This document shows positions 17,947-28,599 of a stretch of 64,000 bases of DNA, piece after piece. The translations under genes and the position numbers were made by a program. The notes below the pieces were generated by a model. That model had not been told where the DNA came from, made no database searches, and saw only the letters and a list, made by a program, of their open reading frames with translations. The stretch comes from Pseudomonas sp. CBZ-4 (GTDB lineage Bacteria; Pseudomonadota; Gammaproteobacteria; Pseudomonadales; Pseudomonadaceae). Where the stretch lies: positions 1 to 64,000 of the forward strand of contig NZ_ANNV01000009.1 of the NCBI RefSeq assembly GCF_000346755.1. Direction: 5' to 3'. The stretch's first letter is position 1. Each line of letters begins with the position of its first letter.

Positions 17947-18972
17947 TCAGTTGAAACCACTGGTGGAAATAAAGTCGACATCGGTTTTCGGTTCGGCGCG
18001 CATCAACAACTCGATGACCTGGTTCAAGGTGCGCCCTTCAAACAGGATCGCGTGCAACCCGGCGACCAACGGCATATACACGCCGACTTCCTGGGCCTTG
18101 GCCTTCAGCACCTTGAGGGTGTTGACGCCTTCGGCCACTTCGCCCAGGCGCGTCACCGCGTCTTCCAGGCTCAAGCCCTGGCCCAGGGCGAAACCGACCT
18201 GGTAGTTGCGGCTTTTCGGCGACGAGCAGGTGACGATCAAGTCGCCCACGCCGGCCAGCCCGAGGAAGGTCATCGGGTTGGCGCCCTGGTTCACTGCAAA
18301 ACGGGTCATCTCGGCCAGCGCACGGGTGATCAGCATGCTCTTGGTGTTTTCGCCCATGCCCAGCGCCACCGCCATGCCGGCGATGATCGCGTAGACGTTT
18401 TTCAACGCGCCGCCCAGTTCGACACCAAAGCGGTCGCCACTGGCGTAGACGCGGAAGGTGCGGCCATGCAGCACGGCCTGGACCCGCTCGCACAGCTCTT
18501 CGTCTTCACTGGCGATCACCGTGGCGGTCAACGCGTGCTCGGCGACTTCCCGCGCCAGGTTCGGCCCGGACAACACGCCAATGCGCGCCTGGGGCGCGAT
18601 CTCGGTGAGGATTTCACTCATCAGCATAAAGGTCTGCGCCTCGATGCCCTTGGTCAGGCTGACCAGCAGCTTGCCGGCCAGGCGTTCGGCATGGGGCGCC
18701 AGGACCGAGCGTAGGGCGCTGGACGGCAGCGCGACGAAGCACAGGTCGCAGTCCGTCAGGGTCGCCAGCAAGTCCGTCACGGGTTCGACGGCCGCGTGGA
18801 TTTTGATGCCTTTAAGGTAACGAGGGTTTTCGCGGTTTACCCGGATGGCCTCGGCCTGCTCGGGATCACGCATCCACTGGCGCACCGCGTGGCCGTTTTC
18901 GGCCAGCAGGTTAGCCACGGCGGTGCCAAAACTTCCGCCTCCGAGGACCGCAATAGGGCGCTGTTCAGTCAT
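17947..18972 (-). CDS. gpsA: NAD(P)-dependent glycerol-3-phosphate dehydrogenase
   Basis: A 341-residue enzyme that makes sn-glycerol 3-phosphate from dihydroxyacetone phosphate for phospholipid synthesis. The nucleotide fold starts at once ([14 protein letters not shown], residues 7-20). Substrate and catalytic motifs [27 protein letters not shown] and [12 protein letters not shown] are all present. The start at MTEQ (18972) gives the normal family length; an upstream in-frame extension does not. A TATAAT lies 38 nt upstream. It is the first gene of an operon with DUF4389 and sixA. Confidence 0.97.
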   Translation of the reverse strand: MTEQRPIAVLGGGSFGTAVANLLAENGHAVRQWMRDPEQAEAIRVNRENPRYLKGIKIHAAVEPVTDLLATLTDCDLCFVALPSSALRSVLAPHAERLAGKLLVSLTKGIEAQTFMLMSEILTEIAPQARIGVLSGPNLAREVAEHALTATVIASEDEELCERVQAVLHGRTFRVYASGDRFGVELGGALKNVYAIIAGMAVALGMGENTKSMLITRALAEMTRFAVNQGANPMTFLGLAGVGDLIVTCSSPKSRNYQVGFALGQGLSLEDAVTRLGEVAEGVNTLKVLKAKAQEVGVYMPLVAGLHAILFEGRTLNQVIELLMRAEPKTDVDFISTSGFN

Positions 18973-19009
18973 ATGCAATCCGTTAATCCATACCAGTGGC
19001 GATGGCCGC

Positions 19010-19015
19010 ATTATA
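19010..19015 (-). promoter_or_regulatory. -10 element for gpsA
   Basis: A perfect TATAAT on the minus strand followed by GCGGCC. The sequence 17 nt upstream (CTGGCC) is a poor -35, and a good TTGACG is too far away, so promoter strength is uncertain. Confidence 0.5.
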
Positions 19016-19167
19016 CGGAGCGACCCGCTTGCGGCCAGCCCCCGCGTCAATTCGTGGGTTTGTCAGAAAATGCCACGTCTGTGTGAAGTAATTGCAAGTC
19101 CTACGACTGGCAAATGGCCCGACCTCAGTTAACATGGGCGGCTATCCGCAATTATCAAGGCCGTTCC

Positions 19168-21288
19168 GTGCATTTGGGCCCCTCTCCCCGTTCATCTCTG
19201 CTGTTGATGCTGCTGTGCAGCGGCACGGTGCTGGCCGACGATCTGTTCCTCGACAGCCAACCGCTGCCACAGGTACTGACCGCCACGCGCCTCAAGCAAT
19301 CGGCCGCCGCCGTGCCGGGCAGCATGACGGTGATCGACAGCGAGTTGATCAAGGCCAGCGGCGCGCGGGACATCAGCGAACTGCTGCGCCTGGTGCCGGG
19401 GATGATGGTCGGCTACACCACCGGCAATCAGGCGGCGGTGAACTACCACGGCACCAGTGCCAGCGATGCGCGGCGCATGCAGGTGTTGATCGACGGGCGC
19501 TCGGTGTACCGCGCGGGCCTGGCGACCGTGGACTGGAGCGACATTCCAGTGGCCATGGAAGATATCGAGCGCATCGAGGTGTTCCGTGGCCCGAACACCG
19601 TGAGCTACGGCGCCAACGCGCTGATGGCGGTGGTCAATATCCTCACGCGCTCGCCGGCCAACAGCCAGGGCACGCGGGTGAAAGTCATCCGCGGTGGGCG
19701 CGGGATCAACGACTTCTACGCCAGCCAGGGCGTGCGCTGGGACACCGGCGACTTGCGTTTGTCCCTGTCGGGGCAACAAGACGACGGCTTTGACAGCGAT
19801 GCCGCCGGCGCCGACCGCCGTGACAGCCGCCGCCTCAACCGCTTCAGCCTGGCCGTGAGCCAGACGTTGAACGCGCAGCAAAGCATCGACTGGCAACTCA
19901 ACGCGAAGGAAGGGACCAACCAGCGGCCCTATACCTACACACCGGTATTCGCCGGGATTACCGAAGGTGGCAACAATTCCGACGTCGCGGCCAAGGACTA
20001 CGCCGCGTCCCTGCGCTGGAACTTCGATTTCAATCCCGAACACAGCCTGTATATCCAGGGCTCGGCGCAACAGTGGGATCGCCAGCAGATCTGGAAGGCC
20101 TGCGACGCCAAGGTCTCGTTCAGCCCCGAGCTGACCCGATTGTGGCAACTCAACCCCAACTACGCCGAACAGCTGGCGCGGCACATGGACAGCTACAGCC
20201 AGGGCGTCGCGCCGCCGGGCAGCGCCGACGAGCAAGCGCTGGGCAACCAGGTCCTGGACCAGTGGCGCGACGGTGCCCACCAGAGCGTGTGCGGCGACAT
20301 CAACCAAAGCACCCGCGAAAGCCGTTACGACCTGGAGATTCAGGACACCCTGAGCCTGTCCGACAGCCTGCGCCTGGTCAGCGGTGTGAATTATCGCTAT
20401 GACCGCGCCGACTCCGACACCTACTTCAACGGCACCCTGGACGACACCACCTGGCGCCTGTTCGGCCAACTGGAATGGCGCGCCAGCGAGCACTGGCTGT
20501 TGCAGGGCGGGGCGATGTTCGAAGACACCCACCTGAGCGGCAGCTCGCTGACGCCACGAGTCGCGGTCAACTACCTGATCAACCCGCGCCACGGTTTGCG
20601 CGCGGTGTATTCCGAGGCGATCCGCTCGCCGGACATGTTCGAGAACAACGTCAACTGGAGCTACCGCGTCACCAACCTCAGTTCACCAGCCTACGGGCAG
20701 AACACCGGCCAGTACTTTGTGGTGACACGCGGCCCGGGCAACCTCGACAAAGAGCTGATGCGCTCGCGGGAACTGGGCTACAACGGCTTCTTCGCCGACC
20801 TCGGGCTGAACCTGGACGTGAAGCTGTTCTACGACGAGATCACCGAGATGATCAGTTCGCCGCTGCGCAATAACCAGTACATTGCCAGCAACGCCAACAG
20901 CTCGCGGTTTACCGGCGCCGAATCCCAGTTCGATTGGCGCATGAGCAACGCCGACCGCCTGCGGCTGACCTATGCTTACGTCGACGCCACCACCAGCAAC
21001 CCCAGGGACAAGGCCCAGACCGCGCGCAACAGTGGCTCGGCCGGCTGGCTGCGGGAATGGGGCCGGGGCTGGTCCAGCGCGCTGTTCTATTATGGCGACG
21101 ATGCGCTCAACCAATATCGCTTCGAACGGGTCGACCTGCGGGTGGCCAAGCGCATTGCCCTGGGCAAAGCCAACGTGGAGCTGGCCGGCATGTTGCAACA
21201 ACGCCTCGACAACCAGCCCACCACCTGGGCCGACAACCACTACGACTCGCGTCACGTGCTCTATTTCAGTGCGGAGCTAGAGTTCTGA
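19168..21288 (+). CDS. TonB-dependent outer-membrane receptor
   Basis: 706 residues if started at the GTG at 19168, which has AAGG 8 nt upstream and gives a clean signal peptide (cleavage after GTVLA). An in-frame ATG at 19114 lacks a ribosome site. The TonB-box region and plug domain follow (VLTATRLKQSAAAVPGSMTV.. IERIEVFRGPNTVSYGANAL), then a 22-strand-type barrel ending in the expected C-terminal Phe (LEF). It imports a scarce ligand using TonB energy. The plug resembles colicin I receptor/BtuB-like proteins, but the ligand is unknown. It is the first gene of a three-gene operon with a periplasmic binding protein and a hybrid kinase. Confidence 0.9.
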   Translation: MHLGPSPRSSLLLMLLCSGTVLADDLFLDSQPLPQVLTATRLKQSAAAVPGSMTVIDSELIKASGARDISELLRLVPGMMVGYTTGNQAAVNYHGTSASDARRMQVLIDGRSVYRAGLATVDWSDIPVAMEDIERIEVFRGPNTVSYGANALMAVVNILTRSPANSQGTRVKVIRGGRGINDFYASQGVRWDTGDLRLSLSGQQDDGFDSDAAGADRRDSRRLNRFSLAVSQTLNAQQSIDWQLNAKEGTNQRPYTYTPVFAGITEGGNNSDVAAKDYAASLRWNFDFNPEHSLYIQGSAQQWDRQQIWKACDAKVSFSPELTRLWQLNPNYAEQLARHMDSYSQGVAPPGSADEQALGNQVLDQWRDGAHQSVCGDINQSTRESRYDLEIQDTLSLSDSLRLVSGVNYRYDRADSDTYFNGTLDDTTWRLFGQLEWRASEHWLLQGGAMFEDTHLSGSSLTPRVAVNYLINPRHGLRAVYSEAIRSPDMFENNVNWSYRVTNLSSPAYGQNTGQYFVVTRGPGNLDKELMRSRELGYNGFFADLGLNLDVKLFYDEITEMISSPLRNNQYIASNANSSRFTGAESQFDWRMSNADRLRLTYAYVDATTSNPRDKAQTARNSGSAGWLREWGRGWSSALFYYGDDALNQYRFERVDLRVAKRIALGKANVELAGMLQQRLDNQPTTWADNHYDSRHVLYFSAELEF

Positions 21289-21289
21289 C

Positions 21290-22219
21290 ATGGGCGCCCA
21301 GTCAAGGATGACCCACGTCTGCACGCCACGGTCATGGCAGCGCGCCTTGCTGTTGCTGTGCCTGCTGTTCACCGCACCGACCTGGAGTGCCGAGATCCTG
21401 CTGACCGCGGCCGAAGGCAGCGCGGGTGTGCAAGCCTTCACCGAGGCGCTGGCCAAGGAACGTCCGGACGACCACGTGACCTTCGCCCCGCTCAAGGACT
21501 TGCCTGCACCGAGCCACCTGCCGTCCGGCACGCGCTTGATCCTGCTGGACCTGGCCAGCCTCGACTGGCGCCTGCAAGACACCCAGGGCCCGCCGACCCT
21601 GGTGCTGCGCATCAGCCGCCTGCAAGCCCGGCAACGCCTCGGCAGCCACGTGCCGGCGAGGATCAGCCTGCTGTGGAGCGACCCACCGCTCGCGCGCCAG
21701 TTGCACCTGATCGCCAGCATCCTGCCCCAGGCCCGGCGCATCGGTGTGCTCTACGCGGCCGACAGCGAATTCCTGCTGCGAGAGCTGATTGAATACGCCA
21801 CGCCCATGGGCCTGGAAGTGGTGCCGCAGCTGTGGGACAACACCAACGACAGCCGCCCGTTGCAAAACCTGTTCAAGAGCAGTGATGTGCTGCTCGGCCT
21901 CGACGACCCGCAACTCTACAACCCGAAAACCGCGAAGAACCTGCTGCTGAGCAGCTACGCCCGGCAATTGCCGCTGGTGGGGCCCAATGCCGGATTCGTC
22001 CGCGCCGGCAGCCTGGCCAGCACCTACAGCGACCAGAGCGATTGGCTGGCAGTGCTCGACCGCCTGCTCGACCAGCCACCGGCCACCTGGCCCCGCACGC
22101 TGTACCCGGAACACTTCAAAGTCGCGGGCAACCCGCAAGTCGCACGCTCGCTGGGGCTCGAAGAGGTGGATGAAGCCCACATCGCCGCCCGGCTGGCCGA
22201 AGGAGAAAAACGCCCATGA
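21290..22219 (+). CDS. periplasmic ABC-type substrate-binding protein (PF04392-like), no permease
   Basis: 309 residues with an N-terminal signal sequence ([15 protein letters not shown]) and a mature part of the two-lobe binding protein type. The signature stretches [28 protein letters not shown] and [18 protein letters not shown] fit the ABC_sub_bind family. It begins 1 nt after the receptor stop and overlaps the kinase by 4 nt (ATGA). No ABC permease or ATPase is nearby, so a role as ligand-presenting sensor subunit for the kinase is more likely than import. A second Met (21308) could be the real start. Confidence 0.82.
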   Translation: MGAQSRMTHVCTPRSWQRALLLLCLLFTAPTWSAEILLTAAEGSAGVQAFTEALAKERPDDHVTFAPLKDLPAPSHLPSGTRLILLDLASLDWRLQDTQGPPTLVLRISRLQARQRLGSHVPARISLLWSDPPLARQLHLIASILPQARRIGVLYAADSEFLLRELIEYATPMGLEVVPQLWDNTNDSRPLQNLFKSSDVLLGLDDPQLYNPKTAKNLLLSSYARQLPLVGPNAGFVRAGSLASTYSDQSDWLAVLDRLLDQPPATWPRTLYPEHFKVAGNPQVARSLGLEEVDEAHIAARLAEGEKRP

Positions 22220-24117
22220 CCCTGCGTCGTCGTTGGGATATCAACACCCGCACCCAGCTCATCACCCTGGGCCCGGCGCTGTTGCTGACGTTGCTGTTGA
22301 TCAGCTTCTTTACCTTCGTGCGTATCCAGGATTTGCGCCAGGAACTGGACCACACTGGCCAACTGATCGCCAACCAGCTGGCGCCCGCCACCGAATACGG
22401 GGTGATCTCCGGCAACAACGATGTGCTGGAGAGCCTGTTGCGTGCGACATTGGCGACGCCCCATGTGCGCTTCCTGGAGATCCAGGACAGCGCCGAGAAC
22501 ATCCTGGTGTATGTCGAACAACCGTCGGAAACCCATGACCGGTCGCTGTCGGTCAAAGTCTTCCAGGCACCGATCCGCCTGCAACACATCCAGCTGGGCA
22601 ATGATTTCTTCCAGGACAACCTCAACGAACCCAAGGCGCCCCGCGCGGATTACCTGGGGCGGGTGATCGTCGGCATGTCCAACGATGCGTTCAGCCAGCG
22701 CCAGCAGGAAATCCTCTTCAAGGCGGGCATCCTGGCGCTGTTTGCCCTGCTGTTTACCTTTCTGCTGGCGCGGCGCCTGGCCGCGAGCCTGTCGCAGCCG
22801 ATCAGCGCCATGGGCCACGCGGTCAAGGCGATCCAGCAAGGCGACTACAAGACACCGCTGCCGATTGTCGATGACTCGGAGCTGGGCGACCTGTCGCGGC
22901 ATATCAACAACCTGGCCGAGGGCCTCAACCAGGCCAGCCGCGAGCAACATCAGGCCATGGCCCAGTTGATCCAGACCCGTGAAGAGGCGGAACGGGCGAA
23001 CAATGCCAAGTCGGATTTCCTGGCGATGATGAGCCATGAGCTGCGCACGCCGATGAACGGCGTACTGGGCATGTTGCAGCTGCTGGAAACCACCGAGATG
23101 ACCGAGGAGCAGACCGAATACGCGGCGCTGGCCTCCGAGTCCACCGAGCATTTGCTCAAGGTTATCAACGACATCCTCGACTTCTCGCGCATCGAGCGGG
23201 CTGCCTTGGAGCTGGAGCACATTCCGTTCAACCTGGCCGACCTGATCAACAGCTGCGCCCAGGCCTTCCAGCACAGTGCCGTGCAGCGCGGGCTGGTGTT
23301 GGAGCTGCTGATTCCGCCAGGCATGGCCGCCCTGCAAGTGCAGGGTGACCCGACCCGCATCCGGCAAATCCTGGTGAACCTGATCGGCAACGCCTTGAAG
23401 TTCACCGAGCAGGGCAACGTGACCATCGAGCCGCAGTGGCAACCCCTCGACCACGAACTGCTGTGGTTCACCTGCACCGTGCGTGACAGCGGCATTGGCA
23501 TTTCGGCCGAGCGCCTGGAGCTGATGTTCGACGCGTTCCAGCAGGCCGACAGCTCCATCTCCCGACGCTACGGCGGCACCGGCCTGGGCCTGCCCATCGC
23601 CCGCACCCTGGCCGAACGCATGGGCGGCACGTTGCGCGCGCAAAGCGAAGAAAACCGTGGTTCGGTGTTTACCCTGGAAATCCCCCTGGCCATCGACCAG
23701 CAATACTTGCCGCTGACCGCCGCCGACGCCGAAGGCAAAAGCAGCGCCGGCGATGGCCGCCATGTGTTGCTGGTGGAGGACAACCCGGTCAACCGCACCG
23801 TGGTTGAGGCCATGCTGCGCAGCCTGGGCTTTGAAGTCAGCCTGGCCATCGACGGCGCCGAGGCGATCCGCAGTGCCGAAAGCCTGATTTTCACCGCGAT
23901 CCTGATGGACTGCCGATTGCCGCTGATCGATGGCTACGAGGCGACCCGGCAGATTCGCCAGTTGCCGGGCTGCGCCGACCTGCCAATCATCGCCCTCACT
24001 GCCAACGCCTTGCAGGGTGACCGCGAAGCTTGCCTGGCCGCCGGAATGAACGATTACCTGGCCAAGCCATTCAAACGCACGGATTTGCAGCAAATCCTGC
24101 AACGTTGGGTGCAATAG
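22216..24117 (+). CDS. hybrid sensor histidine kinase/response regulator
   Basis: 633 residues. TM1 is at about 14-36, followed by a periplasmic sensor (about 37-167, similar in feel to the GacS/BarA N-terminal domain), TM2 (about 168-186) and HAMP (about 187-240). HisKA has H274 ([16 protein letters not shown]), then the ATPase domain ([23 protein letters not shown]) and a receiver with phosphoacceptor D565 ([13 protein letters not shown]). No Hpt domain, so the phosphate must go to a separate protein. By position beside fabAB it corresponds, as I recall, to P. aeruginosa PA1611, a kinase reported to interact with RetS in the Gac/Rsm network. Last gene of the receptor operon. Confidence 0.9.
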   Translation: MTLRRRWDINTRTQLITLGPALLLTLLLISFFTFVRIQDLRQELDHTGQLIANQLAPATEYGVISGNNDVLESLLRATLATPHVRFLEIQDSAENILVYVEQPSETHDRSLSVKVFQAPIRLQHIQLGNDFFQDNLNEPKAPRADYLGRVIVGMSNDAFSQRQQEILFKAGILALFALLFTFLLARRLAASLSQPISAMGHAVKAIQQGDYKTPLPIVDDSELGDLSRHINNLAEGLNQASREQHQAMAQLIQTREEAERANNAKSDFLAMMSHELRTPMNGVLGMLQLLETTEMTEEQTEYAALASESTEHLLKVINDILDFSRIERAALELEHIPFNLADLINSCAQAFQHSAVQRGLVLELLIPPGMAALQVQGDPTRIRQILVNLIGNALKFTEQGNVTIEPQWQPLDHELLWFTCTVRDSGIGISAERLELMFDAFQQADSSISRRYGGTGLGLPIARTLAERMGGTLRAQSEENRGSVFTLEIPLAIDQQYLPLTAADAEGKSSAGDGRHVLLVEDNPVNRTVVEAMLRSLGFEVSLAIDGAEAIRSAESLIFTAILMDCRLPLIDGYEATRQIRQLPGCADLPIIALTANALQGDREACLAAGMNDYLAKPFKRTDLQQILQRWVQ

Positions 24118-24215
24118 CGCCGCGCCATCAGCCAACTCCGACTGGCGTGAAAGACGAAAGTGCGGCAGTCTTAGGCACCCAAACGGACCGATAAACAGGC
24201 CCGGTTTAAAATTTC

Positions 24216-24233
24216 AGTGAACAAGTGTACATT
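24216..24233 (+). promoter_or_regulatory. DesT-like palindrome upstream of fabA
   Basis: AGTGAACAAGTGTACATT is an imperfect 7+4+7 inverted repeat 132 nt before the fabA start, in a locally AT-rich stretch. Its size and AGTGAAC half-site match my recollection of the operator bound by the TetR-type regulator DesT (FabR in E. coli), which adjusts fabAB to the unsaturated/saturated acyl-CoA ratio. Confidence 0.5.
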
Positions 24234-24365
24234 CAGTGCCTTGCCGCTGTGACTTTCACTACAACGCAATAGTCTATGTGTAGGCTGCCGGTATGAGGCG
24301 TAACGCTTCAGTCGGTTCGGGAAGATTTACCCTACCCTGCCGCATGGGATTATTGAGGAGCTCGC

Positions 24366-24881
24366 ATGACCAAACAAAACGCCTTTACCCGGGAAGACCT
24401 GCTGCGCTGCAGTCGCGGTGAGCTGTTCGGCCCAGGTAACGCGCAACTGCCCGCCCCGAACATGCTGATGGTGGATCGCATCACCCATATCAGCGAAGAG
24501 GGTGGCAAGTACGGCAAAGGTGAATTGGTCGCCGAGCTGGATATCACCCCGGACCTGTGGTTCTTTGCCTGCCATTTCGAAGGCGACCCTGTGATGCCAG
24601 GCTGCCTGGGCCTTGACGCCATGTGGCAGCTGGTCGGTTTCTTCCTCGGCTGGCAAGGCCTGCCGGGTCGCGGTCGCGCCCTGGGTTCGGGCGAAGTGAA
24701 GTTCTTTGGCCAGGTCCTGCCGACCGCCAAGAAAGTCACCTACAACATTCAAATCAAGCGCGTCCTCAAGGGCAAGCTGAACCTGGCCATCGCCGATGGT
24801 TCGGTGAGCGTCGACGGTCGCGAGATCTATACTGCCGATGGCCTTCGTGTCGGCGTATTCACTTCCACTGACAACTTTTAA
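24366..24881 (+). CDS. fabA: 3-hydroxydecanoyl-ACP dehydratase/isomerase
   Basis: A 171-residue hotdog enzyme that dehydrates 3-hydroxydecanoyl-ACP and isomerises trans-2- to cis-3-decenoyl-ACP, the branch point of anaerobic unsaturated fatty acid synthesis. The active-site pair is H70 ([14 protein letters not shown]) and D84 (LGLDAMWQ), exactly as in E. coli. The ATG has GAGGAG upstream. It is followed after 11 nt by fabB. Confidence 0.98.
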   Translation: MTKQNAFTREDLLRCSRGELFGPGNAQLPAPNMLMVDRITHISEEGGKYGKGELVAELDITPDLWFFACHFEGDPVMPGCLGLDAMWQLVGFFLGWQGLPGRGRALGSGEVKFFGQVLPTAKKVTYNIQIKRVLKGKLNLAIADGSVSVDGREIYTADGLRVGVFTSTDNF

Positions 24882-24892
24882 GGGTTATCCGC

Positions 24893-26113
24893 ATGCGCCG
24901 CGTCGTTATCACTGGTCTGGGCATCGTTTCTTGCCTGGGCAATGACAAAGAGACCGTCACCGCTAACCTGCGTGCAAGTCGCCCTGGCATCCGCTTCAAC
25001 CCGGAATATGCCGAAATGGGTCTGCGTAGCCAGGTTTCCGGCTCCATCGACCTGCCCCTCGAAGAACTGATCGATCGCAAGATCTATCGCTTCGTCGGCC
25101 ACGCTGCCGCCTACGCCTACCTGGCCATGAAAGACGCCATCGCCGACTCCGGCCTGAGCGAAGACCAGGTTTCCAACGTACGCACCGGCCTGATCGCCGG
25201 TTCGGGCGGCGCATCGACCCTCAACCAGATGGAAGCGCTGGACATCCTGCGCGAAAAAGGCGTGAAGCGCGTTGGCCCGTACCGTGTCACACGGACCATG
25301 GGCAGCACCGTTTCGGCCTGCCTGGCCACGCCATTTGCCATCAAGGGCGTGAACTACTCGATCTCCTCTGCCTGCGCCACCAGTGCTCACTGCATCGGTA
25401 CTGCGGTTGAGCAGATCCAGTTGGGCAAGCAGGACATCGTGTTCGCCGGCGGCGGTGAAGAAGAACATTGGAGCCAATCGTTCCTGTTCGACGCCATGGG
25501 CGCACTGTCCACCCAGTACAACGAAACCCCGGAAAAGGCCTCCCGCGCCTACGACGCCAAGCGTGACGGTTTTGTCATCGCCGGCGGTGGCGGCATGGTG
25601 GTGGTCGAGGAGCTGGAACACGCTCTGGCCCGTGGTGCCAAGATCTACGCGGAAATCGTCGGTTACGGCGCCACTTCCGACGGCTACGACATGGTTGCGC
25701 CAAGCGGTGAAGGCGCCATCCGCTGCATGCAGATGGCAATGTCCACCGTGGATACCCCAATCGACTACCTGAACACCCACGGCACCTCGACTCCGGTCGG
25801 CGACGCCAAGGAAATGGAAGGCGTGCGTGCGGTATTCGGCGACAAGGCCCCGGCCATCAGCTCCACCAAGAGCCTGTCGGGTCACTCCCTGGGCGCCGCC
25901 GGCGTTCACGAAGCGATCTACTGCCTGCTGATGATGGAAGGCAATTTCATTGCCGGCTCGGCCAACATCGATGAACTGGACCCGGCCGTCGCTGACATGC
26001 CGATCCAGCTCAAGACCGTTGAAAACGCCAAGATCGACACCGTGATGAGCAACAGCTTCGGCTTCGGTGGCACCAACGCCACCCTGGTGCTGAAACGCTG
26101 GCAGGGCAAGTAA
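24893..26113 (+). CDS. fabB: 3-oxoacyl-ACP synthase I
   Basis: A 406-residue condensing enzyme that elongates cis-3-decenoyl-ACP. The catalytic triad is C161 (SSACATSAH), H296 ([11 protein letters not shown]) and H331 ([11 protein letters not shown]). The length is that of FabB, and its place 11 nt after fabA in one operon distinguishes it from FabF. AGGG precedes the ATG. A strong intrinsic terminator follows at 26135. Confidence 0.98.
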   Translation: MRRVVITGLGIVSCLGNDKETVTANLRASRPGIRFNPEYAEMGLRSQVSGSIDLPLEELIDRKIYRFVGHAAAYAYLAMKDAIADSGLSEDQVSNVRTGLIAGSGGASTLNQMEALDILREKGVKRVGPYRVTRTMGSTVSACLATPFAIKGVNYSISSACATSAHCIGTAVEQIQLGKQDIVFAGGGEEEHWSQSFLFDAMGALSTQYNETPEKASRAYDAKRDGFVIAGGGGMVVVEELEHALARGAKIYAEIVGYGATSDGYDMVAPSGEGAIRCMQMAMSTVDTPIDYLNTHGTSTPVGDAKEMEGVRAVFGDKAPAISSTKSLSGHSLGAAGVHEAIYCLLMMEGNFIAGSANIDELDPAVADMPIQLKTVENAKIDTVMSNSFGFGGTNATLVLKRWQGK

Positions 26114-26134
26114 GACCTGTCGCTTGATTGCATG

Positions 26135-26164
26135 AAAAAGCCCCGACTGGTTCGGGGCTTTTTT
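26135..26164 (+). terminator. intrinsic terminator of fabAB
   Basis: AAAAAGCCCCGA..TTCGGGGCTTTTTT is a GC-rich stem with a flanking A run and T run, 21 nt after the fabB stop. It can work in both directions. Confidence 0.9.
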
Positions 26165-26195
26165 ACGGGTGAAGGTTTCTGGACCGAGTCGCCTG

Positions 26196-26269
26196 CATCG
26201 CAGGCAAGCCAGCTCCCACATTTTGATTTGTGAATACATTCAAAGGTGGGAGCTGGCTTGCCTGCGATG
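26196..26269. repeat. REP pair, type B (arms inward, TTTTGATTTGTGAA spacer)
   Basis: CATCGCAGGCAAGCCAGC opens the element and its inverse closes it, with CTCCCAC/GTGGGAG innermost and a 26-bp AT-rich spacer (ATTTTGATTTGTGAATACAT..). It lies in the convergent gap between fabB and the chemoreceptor. Confidence 0.88.
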
Positions 26270-26282
26270 GGGCCCTCCCGCC

Positions 26283-27908
26283 CTACACCGAAAACCGCGC
26301 CACCAGGGTGTTCAAGTCCACCGCCAACCGCGACAACTCCTGGCTCGCCGCACTCGTCTGGTTCGCCCCGGTAGACGTCTGATGCGCCAGATCACGAATA
26401 TTCATCAGGTTGCGATCCACCTCCCGCGCCACCGCCGCCTGCTGCTCTGACGCACTGGCGATCACCAGGTTGCGCTCATTGATCAGGGTAAACGCTGACG
26501 CAATCGCCTCCAACGCTGTCCCCGCCGATTTAGCGATATCCAGCGTGGCGTGTGCCCGCGTGTTGCTGTGCTGCATGGAACTGACCGCTTGATCGGTGCC
26601 CTGCTGGATCCCGCTGATCATCAGCTCGATTTCCTGGGTCGACTGCTGTGTGCGATGGGCCAGCGCCCGCACTTCATCGGCCACCACCGCAAACCCGCGC
26701 CCGGCGTCCCCGGCCCGTGCCGCTTCGATGGCCGCGTTGAGCGCCAACAGGTTGGTCTGCTCGGCAATCGAACGAATCACATCCAACACCTTGCTGATGC
26801 CATAGACCTTTTGCGCCAAGTCCTCGACCTGCGTGGCGTTGGCGGTCACATCCGAGGCCAGCGCCTCGATTGACACCACCGTCTGCTGCACCTGCTCGCG
26901 CCCCTGTTGGGCGATGCGGTCGGACTCGCGAGACGCCTGGGACGTGGCCACCGCGTTGCTCGCCACCTCCTCCACCGCTGCCGTCATCTGATTGACCGCC
27001 GTCGCCGCCTGCTCGATTTCCTGGTTCTGCTGGTGCAGGCCACGGGTGGCATCCTCGGTCACGCAGCTGAGTTCCTCGGAGGCGGAGGCCAGTTGGTTCG
27101 ACGATTCGGCGATCTGCCGGATGGTGTCCCGCAGGTGTTCCTGCATGCCCTTGAGCGCTTGCTGCAACCGCGCGGGCTCGTCCTTGCCGGTGATGTTGAT
27201 CTCGCCGGTCAAATCGCCGCTGGCCACGCCCTGGGCGACTTTCAGCGACTGCGCCAGGGGCAGCACGATGCTGCGGGTCAGCCACACGGCCAGGCCGATG
27301 GTGATCAGCGCTGTCAGGGCAATCATGCCCACCACCCAGCTGCGCGACTGGCTGAACACACTCTGCGCCACGCTGGCGGCCAGGTTGGCATTGGTTTTGT
27401 TGAGGTTGACCAGGTCATGCAGGGTGACGGCCATTTCGTCGGCAAGGCGATTCATCTCACCGTTGACCACCTTGATCGCATCGTCCAGTTGATCGGCCTT
27501 GGAAAAACCCATCACCTGCTCCTGACGTTGCAGGTATTGCAGCTCCTGGGCCTTGAAGCGGTCGAACAGCGTGCGCTCCTCGGGCAGCACGATCAACGCT
27601 TCGTACAAGCCCTGGGCCTGGTGCAGGCCGTTCTTGAGGTCGCCGAGCTTCTGCTCGTTCTGTGCCAGCGCCTGGGGGTCGCGGTTGAGCAACAGGCGCA
27701 GGGTCAGCGCACGCACGCGCAACAGGTCCTGGCTCATCTCCCCCACCGCCATCACGCTGGGTAGCCAGTTGTTCTCCACCTGGTCCGACTGCTGGCGCAT
27801 ATTGGCCATCTGCAACAGGGCGAAGCCGCCCAACGCGAACACCATCAACGCCAACACACCAAAGCCCAGGCCGGCGCGCGGGGCGATATTCAGACTTCTG
27901 ATACTCAT
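26283..27908 (-). CDS. methyl-accepting chemotaxis protein (four-helix-bundle sensor)
   Basis: 541 residues starting at the ATG at 27908, preceded by GGAAGGAACC. TM1 is at about 12-34, with a periplasmic four-helix-bundle-type domain of about 150 residues, TM2 at about 188-210, HAMP, and the signalling tip [19 protein letters not shown]. The overall size is that of the Tsr/Tar class. The ligand is unknown. There are no chemotaxis genes nearby. By gene order next to fabB it matches, from memory, a chemoreceptor in the P. aeruginosa fabAB-htpG interval. Confidence 0.92.
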   Translation of the reverse strand: MSIRSLNIAPRAGLGFGVLALMVFALGGFALLQMANMRQQSDQVENNWLPSVMAVGEMSQDLLRVRALTLRLLLNRDPQALAQNEQKLGDLKNGLHQAQGLYEALIVLPEERTLFDRFKAQELQYLQRQEQVMGFSKADQLDDAIKVVNGEMNRLADEMAVTLHDLVNLNKTNANLAASVAQSVFSQSRSWVVGMIALTALITIGLAVWLTRSIVLPLAQSLKVAQGVASGDLTGEINITGKDEPARLQQALKGMQEHLRDTIRQIAESSNQLASASEELSCVTEDATRGLHQQNQEIEQAATAVNQMTAAVEEVASNAVATSQASRESDRIAQQGREQVQQTVVSIEALASDVTANATQVEDLAQKVYGISKVLDVIRSIAEQTNLLALNAAIEAARAGDAGRGFAVVADEVRALAHRTQQSTQEIELMISGIQQGTDQAVSSMQHSNTRAHATLDIAKSAGTALEAIASAFTLINERNLVIASASEQQAAVAREVDRNLMNIRDLAHQTSTGANQTSAASQELSRLAVDLNTLVARFSV

Positions 27909-28118
27909 GCCTTGGTTCCTTCCAAATGCGCTGCATCCATTTGCAGCTGGCTGCTCTTGAAGGTATCGGCCCTTGCGCCACTTTGCGTAAGACGAAAACG
28001 CGATATAAACCCCTAGCACAATCGCGACGAAACTGATTGTAGAAAACAGGGAACACCCGCACGCGCCCATGCTCTATAACTGCATGACCTTCATCCTGCC
28101 CATCTTGTGAGGTTTGCC

Positions 28119-28535
28119 ATGCCCGTTACCGTCAATACGCTCAACCACGACAACTTTCGCCACAGCGTGAATATCAACCACCACGAGCTGTTCACCGACC
28201 TGCCCAAGAGCCTGGGTGGCGATGACTCGGCGCCTTCCCCTCACGACTACTTCGACGCCGCCCTCGCCTCCTGCAAAGCCTTGACCGTGAAGCTCTACGC
28301 GCAGAAAAAGGACATCCCGCTCACCGGCGTGACCGTGGAAGTCACCCACGACGCCACCGAAGAGCAAAAAGGCAAATACAAGCTCAACGTCAAGCTGACC
28401 CTCAAAGGCGTGCTCACCGATGCCCAGCGCGACGAGCTGCATCGCGTGGCCGACCGTTGCCCGGTGCACAAGCTGATGACCACCGCCGAGATCAGCATCG
28501 ACACCACCTTGTCGGAAGGCGCCTTCAGCCAGTAG
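28119..28535 (+). CDS. OsmC/Ohr family protein
   Basis: 138 residues; the ATG at 28119 has GAGG at a good distance, better than an in-frame GTG at 28107. The two family cysteines are C52 (AALASCKALT) and C114 (ADRCPVHKL), which form the peroxidatic/resolving thiol pair of OsmC-type hydroperoxide reductases. The VHK context after the second Cys favours the YhfA/OsmC-like branch over Ohr. Probably cytoplasmic detoxification of organic hydroperoxides. Divergent from the chemoreceptor. Confidence 0.88.
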   Translation: MPVTVNTLNHDNFRHSVNINHHELFTDLPKSLGGDDSAPSPHDYFDAALASCKALTVKLYAQKKDIPLTGVTVEVTHDATEEQKGKYKLNVKLTLKGVLTDAQRDELHRVADRCPVHKLMTTAEISIDTTLSEGAFSQ

Positions 28536-28599
28536 CAGCAACATCCCGGCGAGCGGGTTATGCTCAACGCCATCTAACCCGCTCAGACTGGGACCTGCC

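Noticed and set aside
27962..28010. A possible FliA (sigma-28) promoter: GCCGATAC on the minus strand before the chemoreceptor
   Set aside because: The AAAG upstream is about four bases too close to the -10, so only a half match exists.
27909..28070. A hydrophobic 54-codon extension of the chemoreceptor at 26283
   Set aside because: A strong GGAAGGAACC site marks the ATG at 27908, and the normal TM1 follows; the extension lies in the divergent promoter region.
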